DNA of 64,000 bases from Paenibacillus vietnamensis (GCF_020169515.1 NZ_JAHMHW010000012.1:62001-126000); one strand, 5' to 3'; shown: positions 7,824 through 17,183, numbered from the stretch's first letter. Notes: generated by a model from the letters alone, not told the origin. Made by a program: numbers and translations.

Positions 7824-10085
7824 TTAGTCATTTTGCTGCAAAATATGGTTCAACCGCCATTTGGACGGCGTCACGCCGTAGCGCTTTTTGAACAGCGTGG
7901 TGAAGTAGGTGCTGCTGCTGTAGCCCGACTTCTCCGCGATTTCACGAATATCCAGCTCCGGATCGCTGATGAGCAAGGCGCGAGCATGCTCGAGTCTGAC
8001 CAGATGGACGAAGTCCGGGAAGCTGCTGCCCGTCGCTTCCGTAATCATGCGGCTCAGATAAGGAGGGCTGATCGCCAGCTTATCCGCCAGGCCATTCAAG
8101 GAGAGTGTCGGATCGTTATAATGCTTGCGGATATAGGCGATCGCTTCGTCGGCTGCGCTGCGGGTTTGCACCGTATTCAGCTCGTTCAGCTTCTCGCAGG
8201 CGTTCAGGCAAAGCTGCTCCAGCCATGCTCCAAGCTCCGCATAATCCGATATCCGCCAAATTCGCTGATAATGCACGAGAAAATCCGAGTGCCGAGCAAT
8301 GCCGTTCGCAAGACCGGTATCGCCTATTTTGTCCAGCTCCAGAGCGAGCCTGGACAAGGCGATCGTCGCCTGCCCCGCCCGGTAGCTGCCGGCTGCCGCC
8401 AGCAGACGCTCGATTGCCCCGGGTATCAGCTCCTGCTCCCGGTTTCTCACGATTTGCAGCACGGCTTCGAGCGAGCTGTCCGGCATCGGACTGCCGTTCA
8501 GGTGAATCGTATCGTCCGCATAGATGACGGCCGCACTAGAACGGAGCTTCCTGTACTGCAGGCTGTCGTTCGCCTCGTCGTACAGCTGCTTCAGTTGTCC
8601 GGTATCGGCGGACAGGCGGCTGACTCCGATCGAGCAGGCGGTGCCGGACCAAGACCGGAGCTCCTCGTCAAGCTGCTCCCATCGTTCACGGATGAGGCCG
8701 TAATCGCCGAAGCTTCCCGATTCGGTCTCGCTCACAATGAGCACGGCGGCATCCGGATGCGGGAAAAATCCGCGGCACGCCGCCTTGCCGTCAAACAGCC
8801 GCTCGGTCAGCTGAGGCAGGCTTTTGATTTTCTCTATTTTTTCCTCATCAGGCATTTCGTTGTCCGTGCCGGCGTGATTCAGCTGCAGAACCGCCACGCA
8901 AAATGCCGCGCTGCCGGAAGAATCCTGCAGGGGGGGAAGGGCGGACGGGAGCTGATCGCCGGAGCGGTACGGCGAGGTCAGCCAGCGCAGCAGGGCGCTG
9001 TCCTCCTTCTCGCGCTTCAGCTCCCCGAATTCTCCGGCGATCCGCTCCAGCTCCCGGTTCGCCTCGTCGAAGCCTCCGCCTTTCGCGAAGGCGAGGCGGT
9101 CGCCGGACAAGCTGCGGATGTTGCCGAACAGGGTGCCGATCGGCTTGTACATGCGGTGCGAGACGAAAGCGGCAGCGGCAGCGGCGGCGGCGATCAGCGC
9201 CAGACTAAGACCGATCATAAGCTTCAAGGCATTGGCAATGTCGCGGACGCTATTCTTGTAGGAGGTTTCCGAAAGAAACCAGAGCCCGCCGTGCTGCGCC
9301 TGCCGGTAAGCGACGAGCTTCCTGGCGCCGCTGCCGTCCTTCCAGATCAGCGTGCCGGCTTTGCTTGTCCCGCTTGCGATATGCCGCAGCATGGCCTCGT
9401 CGAAGGAGACGCCCGGCAGCCCGCTTTGCATCAGAAGAAGGCCGCCGGCATCCAGAATCGCGTAGCGTGTATCGCCGTCGCCGCTGCTTCCGAATATATT
9501 TTCCTGAAGCTTCCGCAAATTGACGGTCATGGCGATTGCACCGTGGTACTCGCTGCTGCCAAAGGCGCGGTCATTATAGAAGAGAGTCATCAGCTTCTCC
9601 CGTTCGCCGCTGTTCAGCGTCGCGTTCCAGACGAACGGCGACTGCTTGATCTCGCTGTCGCGGACGAGCTCGAACAGCTCCCGCTTCGCCGAAGGGCTGA
9701 GCGGATTGTTCTCGAACATAAGCGCCGGACCGTCTTGGCCCATAATATAGGCGTTTTCCAGAAACGCATTAACCGTAATCGTGCCGCGCATCTGGCTGAG
9801 CGCACTGTACAGCTGATTGCTCCAGTTGTTGTCCCCGCTTTGCATGACCGTGTTAATATTCGGATTGCGGTAAAAGTCCATCGTATAGTTCTGAACCATG
9901 TCCATGTATTTCGTAAACACCGTCTCTGTGTTTAGGAGAACGCTTTCATTTACCTGATTAACATGATCGACCGTTTTTTCCCTGAACCAGAAGAACAAGG
10001 CGCTGGCCAGCACAAGCACCGAACAGGCCGATATTAAGGTCAGGCTCATAAAAAAACGGAATTTCAGCTGTCTTTCTCCCCTCAT
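7824..10085 (-). CDS. Membrane-bound AraC-family regulator, YesS-like
   Basis: This 753-residue protein has an N-terminal membrane segment (near residues 10-30), an extracellular sensing region of about 250 residues and a second membrane segment near residues 285-310 (LMIGLSLALIAAAAAAAAF). A cytoplasmic middle part follows, then a C-terminal AraC domain with two helix-turn-helix units (SLNGLADKLAISPPYLSRM and IREIAEKSGYSSSTYFTTLF). The layout and length match Bacillus subtilis YesS, which activates rhamnogalacturonan genes. It is divergent from a pectin-degrading operon starting at 10285, so it probably senses a pectin-derived sugar outside the cell and activates that operon. The 199-base gap holds a TATAAT at 10237-10242 without a good -35 box, as expected for an activated promoter. 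The G+C is higher than in the flanking remnants. Confidence 0.85.
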   Translation of the reverse strand: MRGERQLKFRFFMSLTLISACSVLVLASALFFWFREKTVDHVNQVNESVLLNTETVFTKYMDMVQNYTMDFYRNPNINTVMQSGDNNWSNQLYSALSQMRGTITVNAFLENAYIMGQDGPALMFENNPLSPSAKRELFELVRDSEIKQSPFVWNATLNSGEREKLMTLFYNDRAFGSSEYHGAIAMTVNLRKLQENIFGSSGDGDTRYAILDAGGLLLMQSGLPGVSFDEAMLRHIASGTSKAGTLIWKDGSGARKLVAYRQAQHGGLWFLSETSYKNSVRDIANALKLMIGLSLALIAAAAAAAAFVSHRMYKPIGTLFGNIRSLSGDRLAFAKGGGFDEANRELERIAGEFGELKREKEDSALLRWLTSPYRSGDQLPSALPPLQDSSGSAAFCVAVLQLNHAGTDNEMPDEEKIEKIKSLPQLTERLFDGKAACRGFFPHPDAAVLIVSETESGSFGDYGLIRERWEQLDEELRSWSGTACSIGVSRLSADTGQLKQLYDEANDSLQYRKLRSSAAVIYADDTIHLNGSPMPDSSLEAVLQIVRNREQELIPGAIERLLAAAGSYRAGQATIALSRLALELDKIGDTGLANGIARHSDFLVHYQRIWRISDYAELGAWLEQLCLNACEKLNELNTVQTRSAADEAIAYIRKHYNDPTLSLNGLADKLAISPPYLSRMITEATGSSFPDFVHLVRLEHARALLISDPELDIREIAEKSGYSSSTYFTTLFKKRYGVTPSKWRLNHILQQND

Positions 10086-10284
10086 CGCTATCGCTCCTTT
10101 ACGGTATTAACTATACACATATTTTCGGAGGAAGTTAACTGCCTCTCAGTAGAATGAGAGCACCGAAATAGCATGGATATATAAAAAACGGGAAAATAAG
10201 CAAGGATCATTCAAGATTATGATGTTTTATTTGCACTATAATTGTATAGGCTTACATTTTTAATTCGTACGGGGAGGCAGAAGC

Positions 10285-11910
10285 ATGCGCAAGTTTCAAA
10301 ATCCGGTGCTGCCGGGCTTTTATCCCGATCCATCCGCTGTACGCGTCGGAGAAGATTATTATCTGGTCACGTCCAGCTTTGAATATTTTCCGGGAGTTCC
10401 GATTTTCCACAGCAAGGACCTCGTGAATTGGCGGCAGATCGGCAATGTGCTGGACCGCCCGTCTCAGCTTAATCTGGACGGCATTCTCCCTTCAAGGGGG
10501 ATATGGGCCCCGACGCTTCGCTACCATAACGGCGTCTATTATATGATTACAACCTTCGTCGATAACGAGAAGGAGTGCCATAACTTTTATGTCACGGCAA
10601 CCGATCCGGCCGGCAGCTGGTCCGATCCGGTATGGCTGGAGGATGCGCCGGGCATCGATCCTTCGCTGTTTTTCGATGACGACGGCAAAGTCTATTACAC
10701 GGGCAACCGGGTTCCCCCGGAAGGGCAGCTGTATCCGAAGCATATGGACATCTGGCTGCAGGAGCTGGATTTGGCGAGCGGCAGGCTCATCGGACCGAAG
10801 ACGAGCGTCTGGCAAGGAGCGCTCAAGGTCGGACACGCCCAGGAAGGGCCGCATCTGTACAAAATCGGCAAATGGTATTATTTGATGATCGCCGAAGGCG
10901 GCACGGGACATACGCATGCGATCACGATCTCGCGCAGCGAGTCGCCGGCAGGACCTTACGAGGGTTATAAGGGCAATCCGATTCTCACTCACCGCCATCT
11001 GGGACGCTGCTATCCGATCGTCAACGTCGGCCACGGCGAGCTGATCGAGACGCAGAAGGGAGACTGGTGGATGATTTGTCTCGCTTCGCGGCCATATGGC
11101 GGCTATTACCGGAACCTCGGCCGCGAAACCTTCCTTGTGCCTGTTATCTGGGAGCAGGAGTGGCCGGTCGTTAGTCCCGGAAAAGGGTTCGTGGAGCAGA
11201 TCGCGGATGCGCCGGACCTGCCCGAGACGAAGTGGCCGGAGCAGCCCGCGCGCGATGACTTCGACCGGCCGGAGCTGGCGCCGGTCTGGAACTTTATCCG
11301 TACGCCGCGCGGCGATTTCTGGAGCTTGACGGACAATCCCGGCTCGCTGCGCCTTACGTTGAAGCAGGCATCTATCACTGCCGACGGGAACCCTTCCTTC
11401 GTAGGCCGGAGACAGCAGCATATGAGCTTCCGAGCCGAAACCGCGCTGCGCTTCGCGCCGGAGCAAGCGGGCGACAAGGCGGGGCTGGTGCTGCTGCAGA
11501 ACGCCGGCTATCAATTCCGCGTGGAATACGGAAGCTTCGACGGCGTTACGGAAATCCGGCTTACAGAGCGCAGGGGAGGAGAAGAGTCAGTGCTGGCGGC
11601 AGCTCCGTACGGTGGCGACAGCCTGCTGCTGAAAGTGGAGGCGCATGGCCAGAGTTACGCCTTCTACTGGCGCGCGAATGAATCGGTGCTGTGGCAAGTT
11701 TTGTCCGAGGAAGCCGACGGCACGATTTTGAGCACGGATGTGGCTGGAGGCTTCACCGGCGCTTACATGGGGATGTACGCCGTATGCAGCGAGGCCGGCC
11801 GGACGCATTATGCGGACTTCGACTGGTTCAGCTATGAATCTCTCGATCATAAAGAAAAAGCTGCCGATTCCGTTCCGTCTACACTTGAAAGGAGTACAAC
11901 CTTATGCTGA
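10285..11910 (+). CDS. Glycoside hydrolase family 43 (beta-xylosidase/alpha-L-arabinofuranosidase)
   Basis: A five-bladed beta-propeller GH43 domain (residues 1-310) is followed by a C-terminal beta-sandwich (about 330-525), as in 530-540-residue XynB-type enzymes. The expected inverting catalytic residues are visible: Asp15 (FYPDPSA) as base, Asp125 (GIDPSLFFDDDG) as pKa modulator and Glu187 (HAQEGPHLYK) as acid. The start has GGGGAGG eight bases upstream. There is no signal peptide, so it acts on oligosaccharides in the cytoplasm. The stop overlaps the pectinesterase start by 7 bases. In this company it probably trims arabinose or xylose side chains from pectin fragments; GH43 substrate specificity cannot be read from sequence alone. 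Confidence 0.88.
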   Translation: MRKFQNPVLPGFYPDPSAVRVGEDYYLVTSSFEYFPGVPIFHSKDLVNWRQIGNVLDRPSQLNLDGILPSRGIWAPTLRYHNGVYYMITTFVDNEKECHNFYVTATDPAGSWSDPVWLEDAPGIDPSLFFDDDGKVYYTGNRVPPEGQLYPKHMDIWLQELDLASGRLIGPKTSVWQGALKVGHAQEGPHLYKIGKWYYLMIAEGGTGHTHAITISRSESPAGPYEGYKGNPILTHRHLGRCYPIVNVGHGELIETQKGDWWMICLASRPYGGYYRNLGRETFLVPVIWEQEWPVVSPGKGFVEQIADAPDLPETKWPEQPARDDFDRPELAPVWNFIRTPRGDFWSLTDNPGSLRLTLKQASITADGNPSFVGRRQQHMSFRAETALRFAPEQAGDKAGLVLLQNAGYQFRVEYGSFDGVTEIRLTERRGGEESVLAAAPYGGDSLLLKVEAHGQSYAFYWRANESVLWQVLSEEADGTILSTDVAGGFTGAYMGMYAVCSEAGRTHYADFDWFSYESLDHKEKAADSVPSTLERSTTLC

Positions 11911-12800
11911 TTACCCTATCTGTACATGAAGAAGATAAGCCCGATTACAGCCGTTTGCAGGAGGCGATCGACTCGATCCCGGAAGGGTACGAGGAGACGG
12001 TCACGATTCGCATACGCCCGGGCATCTATGAGGAGAAGGTGACGGTTCCGGCCTCCGCGCCGCCGATTCTTCTGCTTGGCGAGGACCGGGACAAGACGAT
12101 CTTGACCTGGTCGGACAACGCTCATACGCTCGGGGAAGACGGCAAGCCGCTCGGAACGTTCCGCTCGGGCACGCTGAACATCTTCGCCGAATCGTTCACG
12201 GCGGAGAACGTGACGATCCGCAACGCCTCCGGTCCGGGAACGGGTCAAGCGGTTGCCGCATTCGTCGATGCCGGGCAGGCGGTGTTCCGCCGCGTCAGGC
12301 TGCTGGGCGATCAGGATACATTGTATACGGGCAAAGGAAAGCAGTATTACAACGAATGCTACATCGAAGGCGATGTCGATTATATTTTTGGCGCGGCGAC
12401 TGCGGTATTCGACAGATGCAGGCTGCATAACAAGCGGTCGAGGGGTTATATTACGGCTGCCTCGACACCGGAAGGCACGGCGTTCGGTTATGTGTTTCTG
12501 GATTGCGAGATTACTGGCGGCGAAGGCGTGCGCGACGTCTATTTGGGCAGGCCGTGGCGGCCTTATGCCCATGTGGCGTTCATTCGCACCGCCATTGACG
12601 GATCGATCACGCCGGAGGGCTGGCATAACTGGGGGCAGCCGGACCGGGAGACGACAAGCCGCTACGAGGAATTTGCAAGCACCGGAGCGGGAGCCGCGCC
12701 GGAGCAGCGGGTGTCCTGGTCGCGCCAGCTGTCCGCGGAAGAGGCGGCGGAATACCGGGTGATTCATATTTTTGACGGCTGGCATCCCGAGGGCTACTAA
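11904..12800 (+). CDS. Pectinesterase (carbohydrate esterase family 8)
   Basis: CE8 enzymes remove methyl esters from galacturonate residues. The right-handed beta-helix motifs are all present in order: GTGQAVAAF (Gln115), LLGDQDTLY (Asp138), EGDVDYIFGAA (Asp159) and YLGRPWRPYA (Arg216, Trp218). They supply the aspartate pair, oxyanion glutamine and arginine. At 298 residues and with no signal peptide it is shorter than secreted plant or Erwinia enzymes and is predicted to be cytoplasmic, demethylating imported oligogalacturonides. The ATG at 11904 overlaps the GH43 stop and has AGGAG about 10 bases before it, so the two are translationally coupled. Confidence 0.9.
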   Translation: MLITLSVHEEDKPDYSRLQEAIDSIPEGYEETVTIRIRPGIYEEKVTVPASAPPILLLGEDRDKTILTWSDNAHTLGEDGKPLGTFRSGTLNIFAESFTAENVTIRNASGPGTGQAVAAFVDAGQAVFRRVRLLGDQDTLYTGKGKQYYNECYIEGDVDYIFGAATAVFDRCRLHNKRSRGYITAASTPEGTAFGYVFLDCEITGGEGVRDVYLGRPWRPYAHVAFIRTAIDGSITPEGWHNWGQPDRETTSRYEEFASTGAGAAPEQRVSWSRQLSAEEAAEYRVIHIFDGWHPEGY

Positions 12801-12830
12801 TGCCCGCTTAGCAGGAAGGGGAGAGGAACG

Positions 12831-13886
12831 GTGTCATTGAACCTTGAAGGTTATTTGGATTCGCTGATTCAGCAGGCGGCAAGCAGAAGAGAGGCCGGCA
12901 AAGCGATTGGCCGGGAAGAGCGGAGGGTTCAACTGGTCGAGACCTTCAGCCGTCTGCTGGGCGATTTCCCGGAAAACAACCGGGAGCTCGATCTGACGCT
13001 GCTGGACCGGCGCGAATGCGACGGCTATGTGCGCGAGCAGATTGAAATCTCCACGCTAGATGGACTGAGGATGAAGCTCTATGTGCTGGTGCCGGAGCGT
13101 CCGGTTGCCGATCCGGCGCCGGCGGTTATCGCCCTTCACGGTCACGGCTACGGCAGCCGGGAAATTGTCGGGCTGGAGCCGGACGGCTCGGAGCGTTCGA
13201 GCCGTCCCGGCCTGCATAAGGATTTTGCCGTGTCGCTCGTGCATGAGGGATATGTGGTGGCAGCTCCGGAGCTTATCGGCTTTGGAGAGCGCAGGCTGAA
13301 GGAGGATATCGAAGATGCGCCGGGCAAGAGCTCCTGCTTGCGGCTGGCGGCGCATCTTCTTCTGACCGGGCGGACGCTTGCCGGCCTTCGCATCCGGGAG
13401 ACATCGAGGGTGGTAGATTATTTGCAGGGCCGGGCCGGCGTGAATCCGGACCGGATCGCGGTTATGGGCATATCCGGCGGAGGGCTGGTCGCGGGTTTTA
13501 CGGCCGCATTGGACGAAAGAATCCGCTGCGCGGTCGTCAGCGGGTACGCCAGCTTGTTCGCGGAAAGCATTCTGTCGCGTAATCACTGCCTGGACAATTA
13601 CATTCCCGGCATCCTTCCAGAGGCCGAAATGCCCGAATTGCTCGGGCTGATCGCGCCAAGAGGACTGTTTCTGGAGTGCGGGGACACGGACCGCGTATTC
13701 CCGCGCAGGCCGGCCGTGAAGGCATACGGCGAGCTGCAAAGCTTGTATACGGCGGCGGGTGCTCCGGACGCTGTGCGGGCGGATTTTTTTGAGGGAGGAC
13801 ATGAAATTCACGGGGAGCCGGCTTTCGCGTGGCTGCGGGAGCAATTGACGGTACCTACGGTTAGTATGGGAGGAGAAACGCAATGA
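12831..13886 (+). CDS. Alpha/beta hydrolase, probable sugar acetylesterase
   Basis: The start is GTG 12831 with AGGGGAGAGG upstream. The protein has the alpha/beta hydrolase core: the oxyanion region LHGHGYGSRE, the nucleophile elbow MGISGGG (Ser215), CGDTDRVF (Asp285 or Asp287) and GGHEIHG (His324). It belongs with the dienelactone-hydrolase/acetyl-xylan-esterase-like group often called Abhydrolase_7 and found in pectin clusters. No signal peptide is seen. Between a pectinesterase and a GH105 enzyme, removal of O-acetyl groups from rhamnogalacturonan oligomers is the likely task; the substrate is inferred only. Its stop overlaps the next ATG by 4 bases. Confidence 0.75.
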   Translation: MSLNLEGYLDSLIQQAASRREAGKAIGREERRVQLVETFSRLLGDFPENNRELDLTLLDRRECDGYVREQIEISTLDGLRMKLYVLVPERPVADPAPAVIALHGHGYGSREIVGLEPDGSERSSRPGLHKDFAVSLVHEGYVVAAPELIGFGERRLKEDIEDAPGKSSCLRLAAHLLLTGRTLAGLRIRETSRVVDYLQGRAGVNPDRIAVMGISGGGLVAGFTAALDERIRCAVVSGYASLFAESILSRNHCLDNYIPGILPEAEMPELLGLIAPRGLFLECGDTDRVFPRRPAVKAYGELQSLYTAAGAPDAVRADFFEGGHEIHGEPAFAWLREQLTVPTVSMGGETQ

Positions 13887-15016
13887 CATCGGAAAATAAA
13901 GAGCTTCAACTGGAAGGCTGGTCGCGGAAGGTAGCCGATACGATTATCGGGCAGTGCAGGGAGGACGGCTTTCACCCGCATCCGCTTCAGAGGTGGGCTT
14001 ATGTGCCCGGCATGCTGCTCATGGCGATGGCGCGCGCGGGCAAGCAGCTGAAGCAGGAGAGCTATTATTCTTTTATGCAGCGTCATATGGATCATTTCAT
14101 TGCAGAGGACGGGACGATCGGCACCTATTCGCTGGAGGAATACAATCTCGATCAGATCAATCAGGGCAAAAATCTGTTCATGCAGTATGAAGGTACTGGC
14201 GACGAACGTTATGCCAAGGCGGCTCATACGTTAGCGGCTCAGTTGATCAGCCAGCCCCGCACGTCGGAGGGCGGCTTCTGGCACAAAAAAAGATACCCGT
14301 TCCAAATGTGGCTGGACGGCTTGTATATGGCGTCCCCGTTTTTGGCGGAATATGCGAAAGTGTTCGAGCGTCCGGAGCTGATGGACGAGGTGGCTCATCA
14401 GATTCTGCTCATCGAGCGGAAAACCCGCGATAAACGCACCGGCCTGCTCTATCATGGCTGGGATGAATCGAAGGAGCAGGAGTGGGCTGACTCGCTGACC
14501 GGACTGTCCTCGCACTTCTGGAGCCGGGCGATGGGCTGGTATTCGATGGCGGTCGTCGACGCCCTTGAGCATCTTCCGGTTACACATCCGAAGCGGGGGA
14601 CGATTATGGGCATCTTCGAGAGGATGTGCCATGCTCTGGCGCGCGTACAGGAGCCATCGAGCGGCTTATGGTATCAGGTGCTTGATCAGGGCGAGCGGAA
14701 GGGCAATTATTTGGAGGCAACGGGCTCGATCATGTTCGTTTATGCGATGGCGAAGGGACTGCGGCTCGGGTACTTGAACTCAGGCTTCCGTTCCGTGATG
14801 CTGAAAGGCTATGAAGGCATTATCGGTCGGCTGGTTACCGAGGATGAGCAGGGCGTTCATCTTCACCAGATCTGCAACGGGGCCGGCCTCAGCCATGACC
14901 GCAACGGCTCGTTCGACTATTACATTTCCGAAGCGGTCGTCTCGGATCATCCTATGGGCGTCGGTCCGCTGCTTCTTGCGGCGCTTGAGGTGGAGCGGTA
15001 TTTGGAGCAGAAGTAG
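13883..15016 (+). CDS. yteR: Unsaturated rhamnogalacturonyl hydrolase (GH105)
   Basis: GH105 enzymes hydrate the double bond of the unsaturated galacturonyl residue left by a lyase and release it from rhamnose. The (alpha/alpha)6 barrel markers are visible: LQRWAYVPGMLL, EEYNLDQINQGK (Asp90) and PFQMWLDGLYMASPFLAEY (Asp145). These two aspartates correspond to Asp88 and Asp143 of B. subtilis YteR, Asp143 being the catalytic one. The 377 residues fit the family and no signal peptide is present. ATGA overlap with the esterase couples translation. It is the last gene of the operon and a strong terminator follows. Its substrate implies that a rhamnogalacturonan lyase acts elsewhere. Confidence 0.9.
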   Translation: MTSENKELQLEGWSRKVADTIIGQCREDGFHPHPLQRWAYVPGMLLMAMARAGKQLKQESYYSFMQRHMDHFIAEDGTIGTYSLEEYNLDQINQGKNLFMQYEGTGDERYAKAAHTLAAQLISQPRTSEGGFWHKKRYPFQMWLDGLYMASPFLAEYAKVFERPELMDEVAHQILLIERKTRDKRTGLLYHGWDESKEQEWADSLTGLSSHFWSRAMGWYSMAVVDALEHLPVTHPKRGTIMGIFERMCHALARVQEPSSGLWYQVLDQGERKGNYLEATGSIMFVYAMAKGLRLGYLNSGFRSVMLKGYEGIIGRLVTEDEQGVHLHQICNGAGLSHDRNGSFDYYISEAVVSDHPMGVGPLLLAALEVERYLEQK

Positions 15017-15047
15017 TGCGCAGTGCGGCGTAGAGTTATCAGCCGGG

Positions 15048-15087
15048 CGAATTCAGGGGTTAGGCCTGAATTCGTTCGGTTTTTTAT
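15048..15087 (+). terminator. Intrinsic terminator of the pectin operon
   Basis: CGAATTCAGG (15048-15057) pairs perfectly with CCTGAATTCG (15065-15074), followed by a GTTCGG extension and six T. Confidence 0.9.
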
Positions 15088-15147
15088 TTCTTCACCAATA
15101 CTAAAATAGTATTTGTTATCATAGAAGAATCCCCCTAAAAGGAGAAG

Positions 15148-15411
15148 ATGAACATGCTGACCGTAAAACTGTCTAAAGAACAAAAAGAACCGCTGGTTAG
15201 ACGCGTGCAGGAATACTTTCTGGATGAGAGAGGGGAGAAAATAGGAGATTTGGCGGCCGAGTTTTTGCTGGACTATATGACCCAGGAGCTGGGACCGGTC
15301 ATTTATAACCAGGCGATCCAGGATGCGGTCAAGCTTGTCGGCGAAAAAATGGTTTCCCTGGAGGATGATCTCCATTCGCTGGAGAAGCCGATCAAGTTCG
15401 GGAGAAGATAA
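15148..15411 (+). CDS. DUF2164 family protein
   Basis: An 87-residue cytoplasmic protein with the features of DUF2164: LSKEQKEPLVRRVQEYF, a helical middle with GDLAAEFLLDYMTQELGP and the tail NQAIQDAV. AGGAGAAG lies six to eight bases before the start; an inner ATG two codons later is also possible. The role of the family is not known. The gene lies 24 bases before an APH-type kinase gene on the same strand, so they are probably co-transcribed. Confidence 0.8.
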   Translation: MNMLTVKLSKEQKEPLVRRVQEYFLDERGEKIGDLAAEFLLDYMTQELGPVIYNQAIQDAVKLVGEKMVSLEDDLHSLEKPIKFGRR

Positions 15412-15435
15412 TCGCGGAAAGGGCGGGGGTTCCGT

Positions 15436-16434
15436 ATGTCGCAAGCTGCAGTCGAAAGCTGGGCGGCCGAAATCGCAGCGCACCTGAAAGAGCGGTTCGG
15501 GCTGGCCGTGAGCGATGCGCTATCGATTGATAAGGGCTGGCTCAATGTAAAATGGAGAATGATGACCGACCGTGGACCGGTATTCGTCAAATATTATCAC
15601 CCGGAGCGGTACAAGCTGCACGCGAAACCCGAGAGAAGAAGGGCGGTTGCGCAGACGCTTCGTCTGCAGCAGGGACTGAGCGAAGCCGGGACACCGTGCC
15701 CTAAGGTTCACACCTTCAACGATCAGTACATTCAGGAGACGCCGTCCGGTTTGTGTTACGCGCTGCTGGAATGGGTGGACGGGCATTCCGCTGAAGCGGG
15801 GAACATGAACGCCGCACAAATGTATGCGCTGGGCGCAGCCGCCGGTCGGATGCATCGATGGCTGCGGGACGTTCCTCCGCTGGACAAGCCTGCTTGGGAG
15901 CCCGACCGGGAGAAGTATTTGAAAGAGTGGCAGGGCAGCTTCGAGATGGCGCAAGCGGCGGGTGACGAGACGGTCTTGGAGTGGCTGAGGCGTTCGCGGG
16001 ACATCGTAACGGCTATGGATTTTGGGCAATTCGATGCTTCTCCCGCCGGGTGGCTGCACTGGGATTTGTGGACGGATAATATTTTGCTGCGGGGAGACTC
16101 GGTGGCCGGCATCGTCGATTTCGACCGCATGACGATGGCGTATCCGGAAATCGATGCGGCCCGTGCACTTTTGTCCGGCGCTTTGCGGGACGGAGGGCTG
16201 CAGATGGAGGAAGCGCGTTCTTTTGCAGAAGGGTATCGCGAGCATTCGGAGCTGCCGGAAGGCACGCTTAGCCGCGCGATGCGTATGCTCTATCTGGTCG
16301 AATCGATCTGGTGGCTGCGGACGGATGTGCGTGCCAAAAGCGAGCTGGTCGGGCTGCTTCGGCGGTTCGTTGAGGAAATACACTGGATTGAGGAGCATTG
16401 GGAACATCTGCCGGAGCTGCTGGACCGTTTGTGA
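15436..16434 (+). CDS. APH-family phosphotransferase
   Basis: The protein has the aminoglycoside-phosphotransferase/choline-kinase fold. Lys52 (VFVKYY) fits the ATP-binding lysine. WLHWDLWTDNILL contains the Brenner-type catalytic Asp210 and metal-binding Asn215, and GIVDFDR (Asp228) is the second metal ligand. It is 332 residues, soluble and without signal peptide. The family covers antibiotic, sugar, amino-alcohol and protein kinases, so the substrate cannot be named; location next to DUF2164 gives no further clue. ATG 15436 is preceded by GGAAAGGGCGGGGG. Confidence 0.8.
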   Translation: MSQAAVESWAAEIAAHLKERFGLAVSDALSIDKGWLNVKWRMMTDRGPVFVKYYHPERYKLHAKPERRRAVAQTLRLQQGLSEAGTPCPKVHTFNDQYIQETPSGLCYALLEWVDGHSAEAGNMNAAQMYALGAAAGRMHRWLRDVPPLDKPAWEPDREKYLKEWQGSFEMAQAAGDETVLEWLRRSRDIVTAMDFGQFDASPAGWLHWDLWTDNILLRGDSVAGIVDFDRMTMAYPEIDAARALLSGALRDGGLQMEEARSFAEGYREHSELPEGTLSRAMRMLYLVESIWWLRTDVRAKSELVGLLRRFVEEIHWIEEHWEHLPELLDRL

Positions 16435-16446
16435 GCTTCACATGAA

Positions 16447-16496
16447 AGCTGCAAGACAGCGGCGGTCTATAAAGTCATAGACTGCCGCTGCAGCTT
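16447..16496. repeat. Hairpin after the phosphotransferase gene
   Basis: AGCTGC...AGCGGCGGTCTAT pairs with ATAGACTGCCGCTGCAGCT around the loop AAAGTC. The stem is long, but no T run follows on the plus strand, so it may be a weak or bidirectional terminator. Confidence 0.5.
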
Positions 16497-16603
16497 AACT
16501 ATTTATGCCGTTAAATTCTACTGCTCGAACCACGATGCTTGATCTAATGACTTTCCGCTAACGATCGCTGATTGGCGGTTCCCCATCGATCCAGTTCCAC
16601 TCG

Positions 16604-17071
16604 TTATTTTTCCACAAACCGGCTGACAGCCTCCTCCATCGTGATCCCCCATGCGTGAAAAGAGCCGATGCATTGAACAAACTCTCCTATCGTTTCCTTT
16701 GTCGGATTCGTCAGCATCGCATGCTGCAGCTCCATATAGGAATCCGGTTTATCCGGAGCCTTCTCCAAGGCCGACATCAGCGATTTATGGCACGGAAACA
16801 AGATCCGGTTATACGCCAGGATGAGCCGTCCGGCGAACAGCGCGAGAATACGATCAACAAGCCCCTGAAGCTCGGGGATAAGAGAATAGGCGGCAAAAGC
16901 TCCTTCGAAGGAGGCGCGTGTCGGTTCGCTGCCTTTGTCTGCAGCTTGTTGTAAGAAAGAATAATGAATCACCTTACCATCGATATATCCGCCTTCGTAA
17001 TCGCAGCCTTCCCTCGAAAACCCCGCAAACGGTCCTTCATCCCATATCCCCTCGCTTCCTTTGAATAGCTG
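16604..17071 (-). pseudogene. Remnant of a nucleotidyltransferase gene
   Basis: The frame on the minus strand is open from a TAA just above 17071 to 16604, but has no plausible start before the ATT of VIHYSF. The upstream part reads GSEGIWDEGPFAGF and REGCDYEGGYIDGKVIHY, which is characteristic of the middle of a nucleotidyltransferase-domain protein family common in Paenibacillus. RLILAYNRILFPCHKSLM is from its C-terminal part. The catalytic GSxxxGxxxxxSDxD region is missing, and the distance between the two blocks is shorter than I expect, which suggests an internal deletion as well. I regard it as non-functional. A full-length member of the wider superfamily is present at 61370. Confidence 0.65.
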
Positions 17072-17174
17072 TTAAGAGCTGCATATCTTAGATAACAACG
17101 GAATTTTTGTTAGGAATCTATGAAAGCGCAAAGCAATTCTGTGAAAAGGTTAATCCTGCGTCCATAGGAAGCTG

Positions 17175-17183
17175 TGTTATAAT
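17175..17183 (+). promoter_or_regulatory. Extended -10 promoter (TGTTATAAT)
   Basis: TGTTATAAT is a perfect extended -10 element about 60 bases before the SleB-like gene. No good -35 box lies 17 bases upstream, as is common for extended -10 promoters. Confidence 0.5.

Noticed and set aside
8900-9210. Arg/Ser-rich 101-codon frame on the plus strand
   Set aside because: Composition reflects the G+C-rich complement of the YesS-like coding region; no ribosome site.
7743-9935. A 730-codon plus-strand frame
   Set aside because: It lies entirely antisense to the YesS-like gene, is rich in Arg, Gln and Leu without domains, and is explained by the high G+C of the opposite gene.
9937-9950. cre-like word inside the YesS-like gene
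   Set aside because: It deviates at the last position, lies within coding sequence and has no promoter nearby, so chance is the simpler explanation.
10492-11514. A 340-codon minus-strand frame
   Set aside because: Antisense to the GH43 gene, with no ribosome site and no recognisable motifs.
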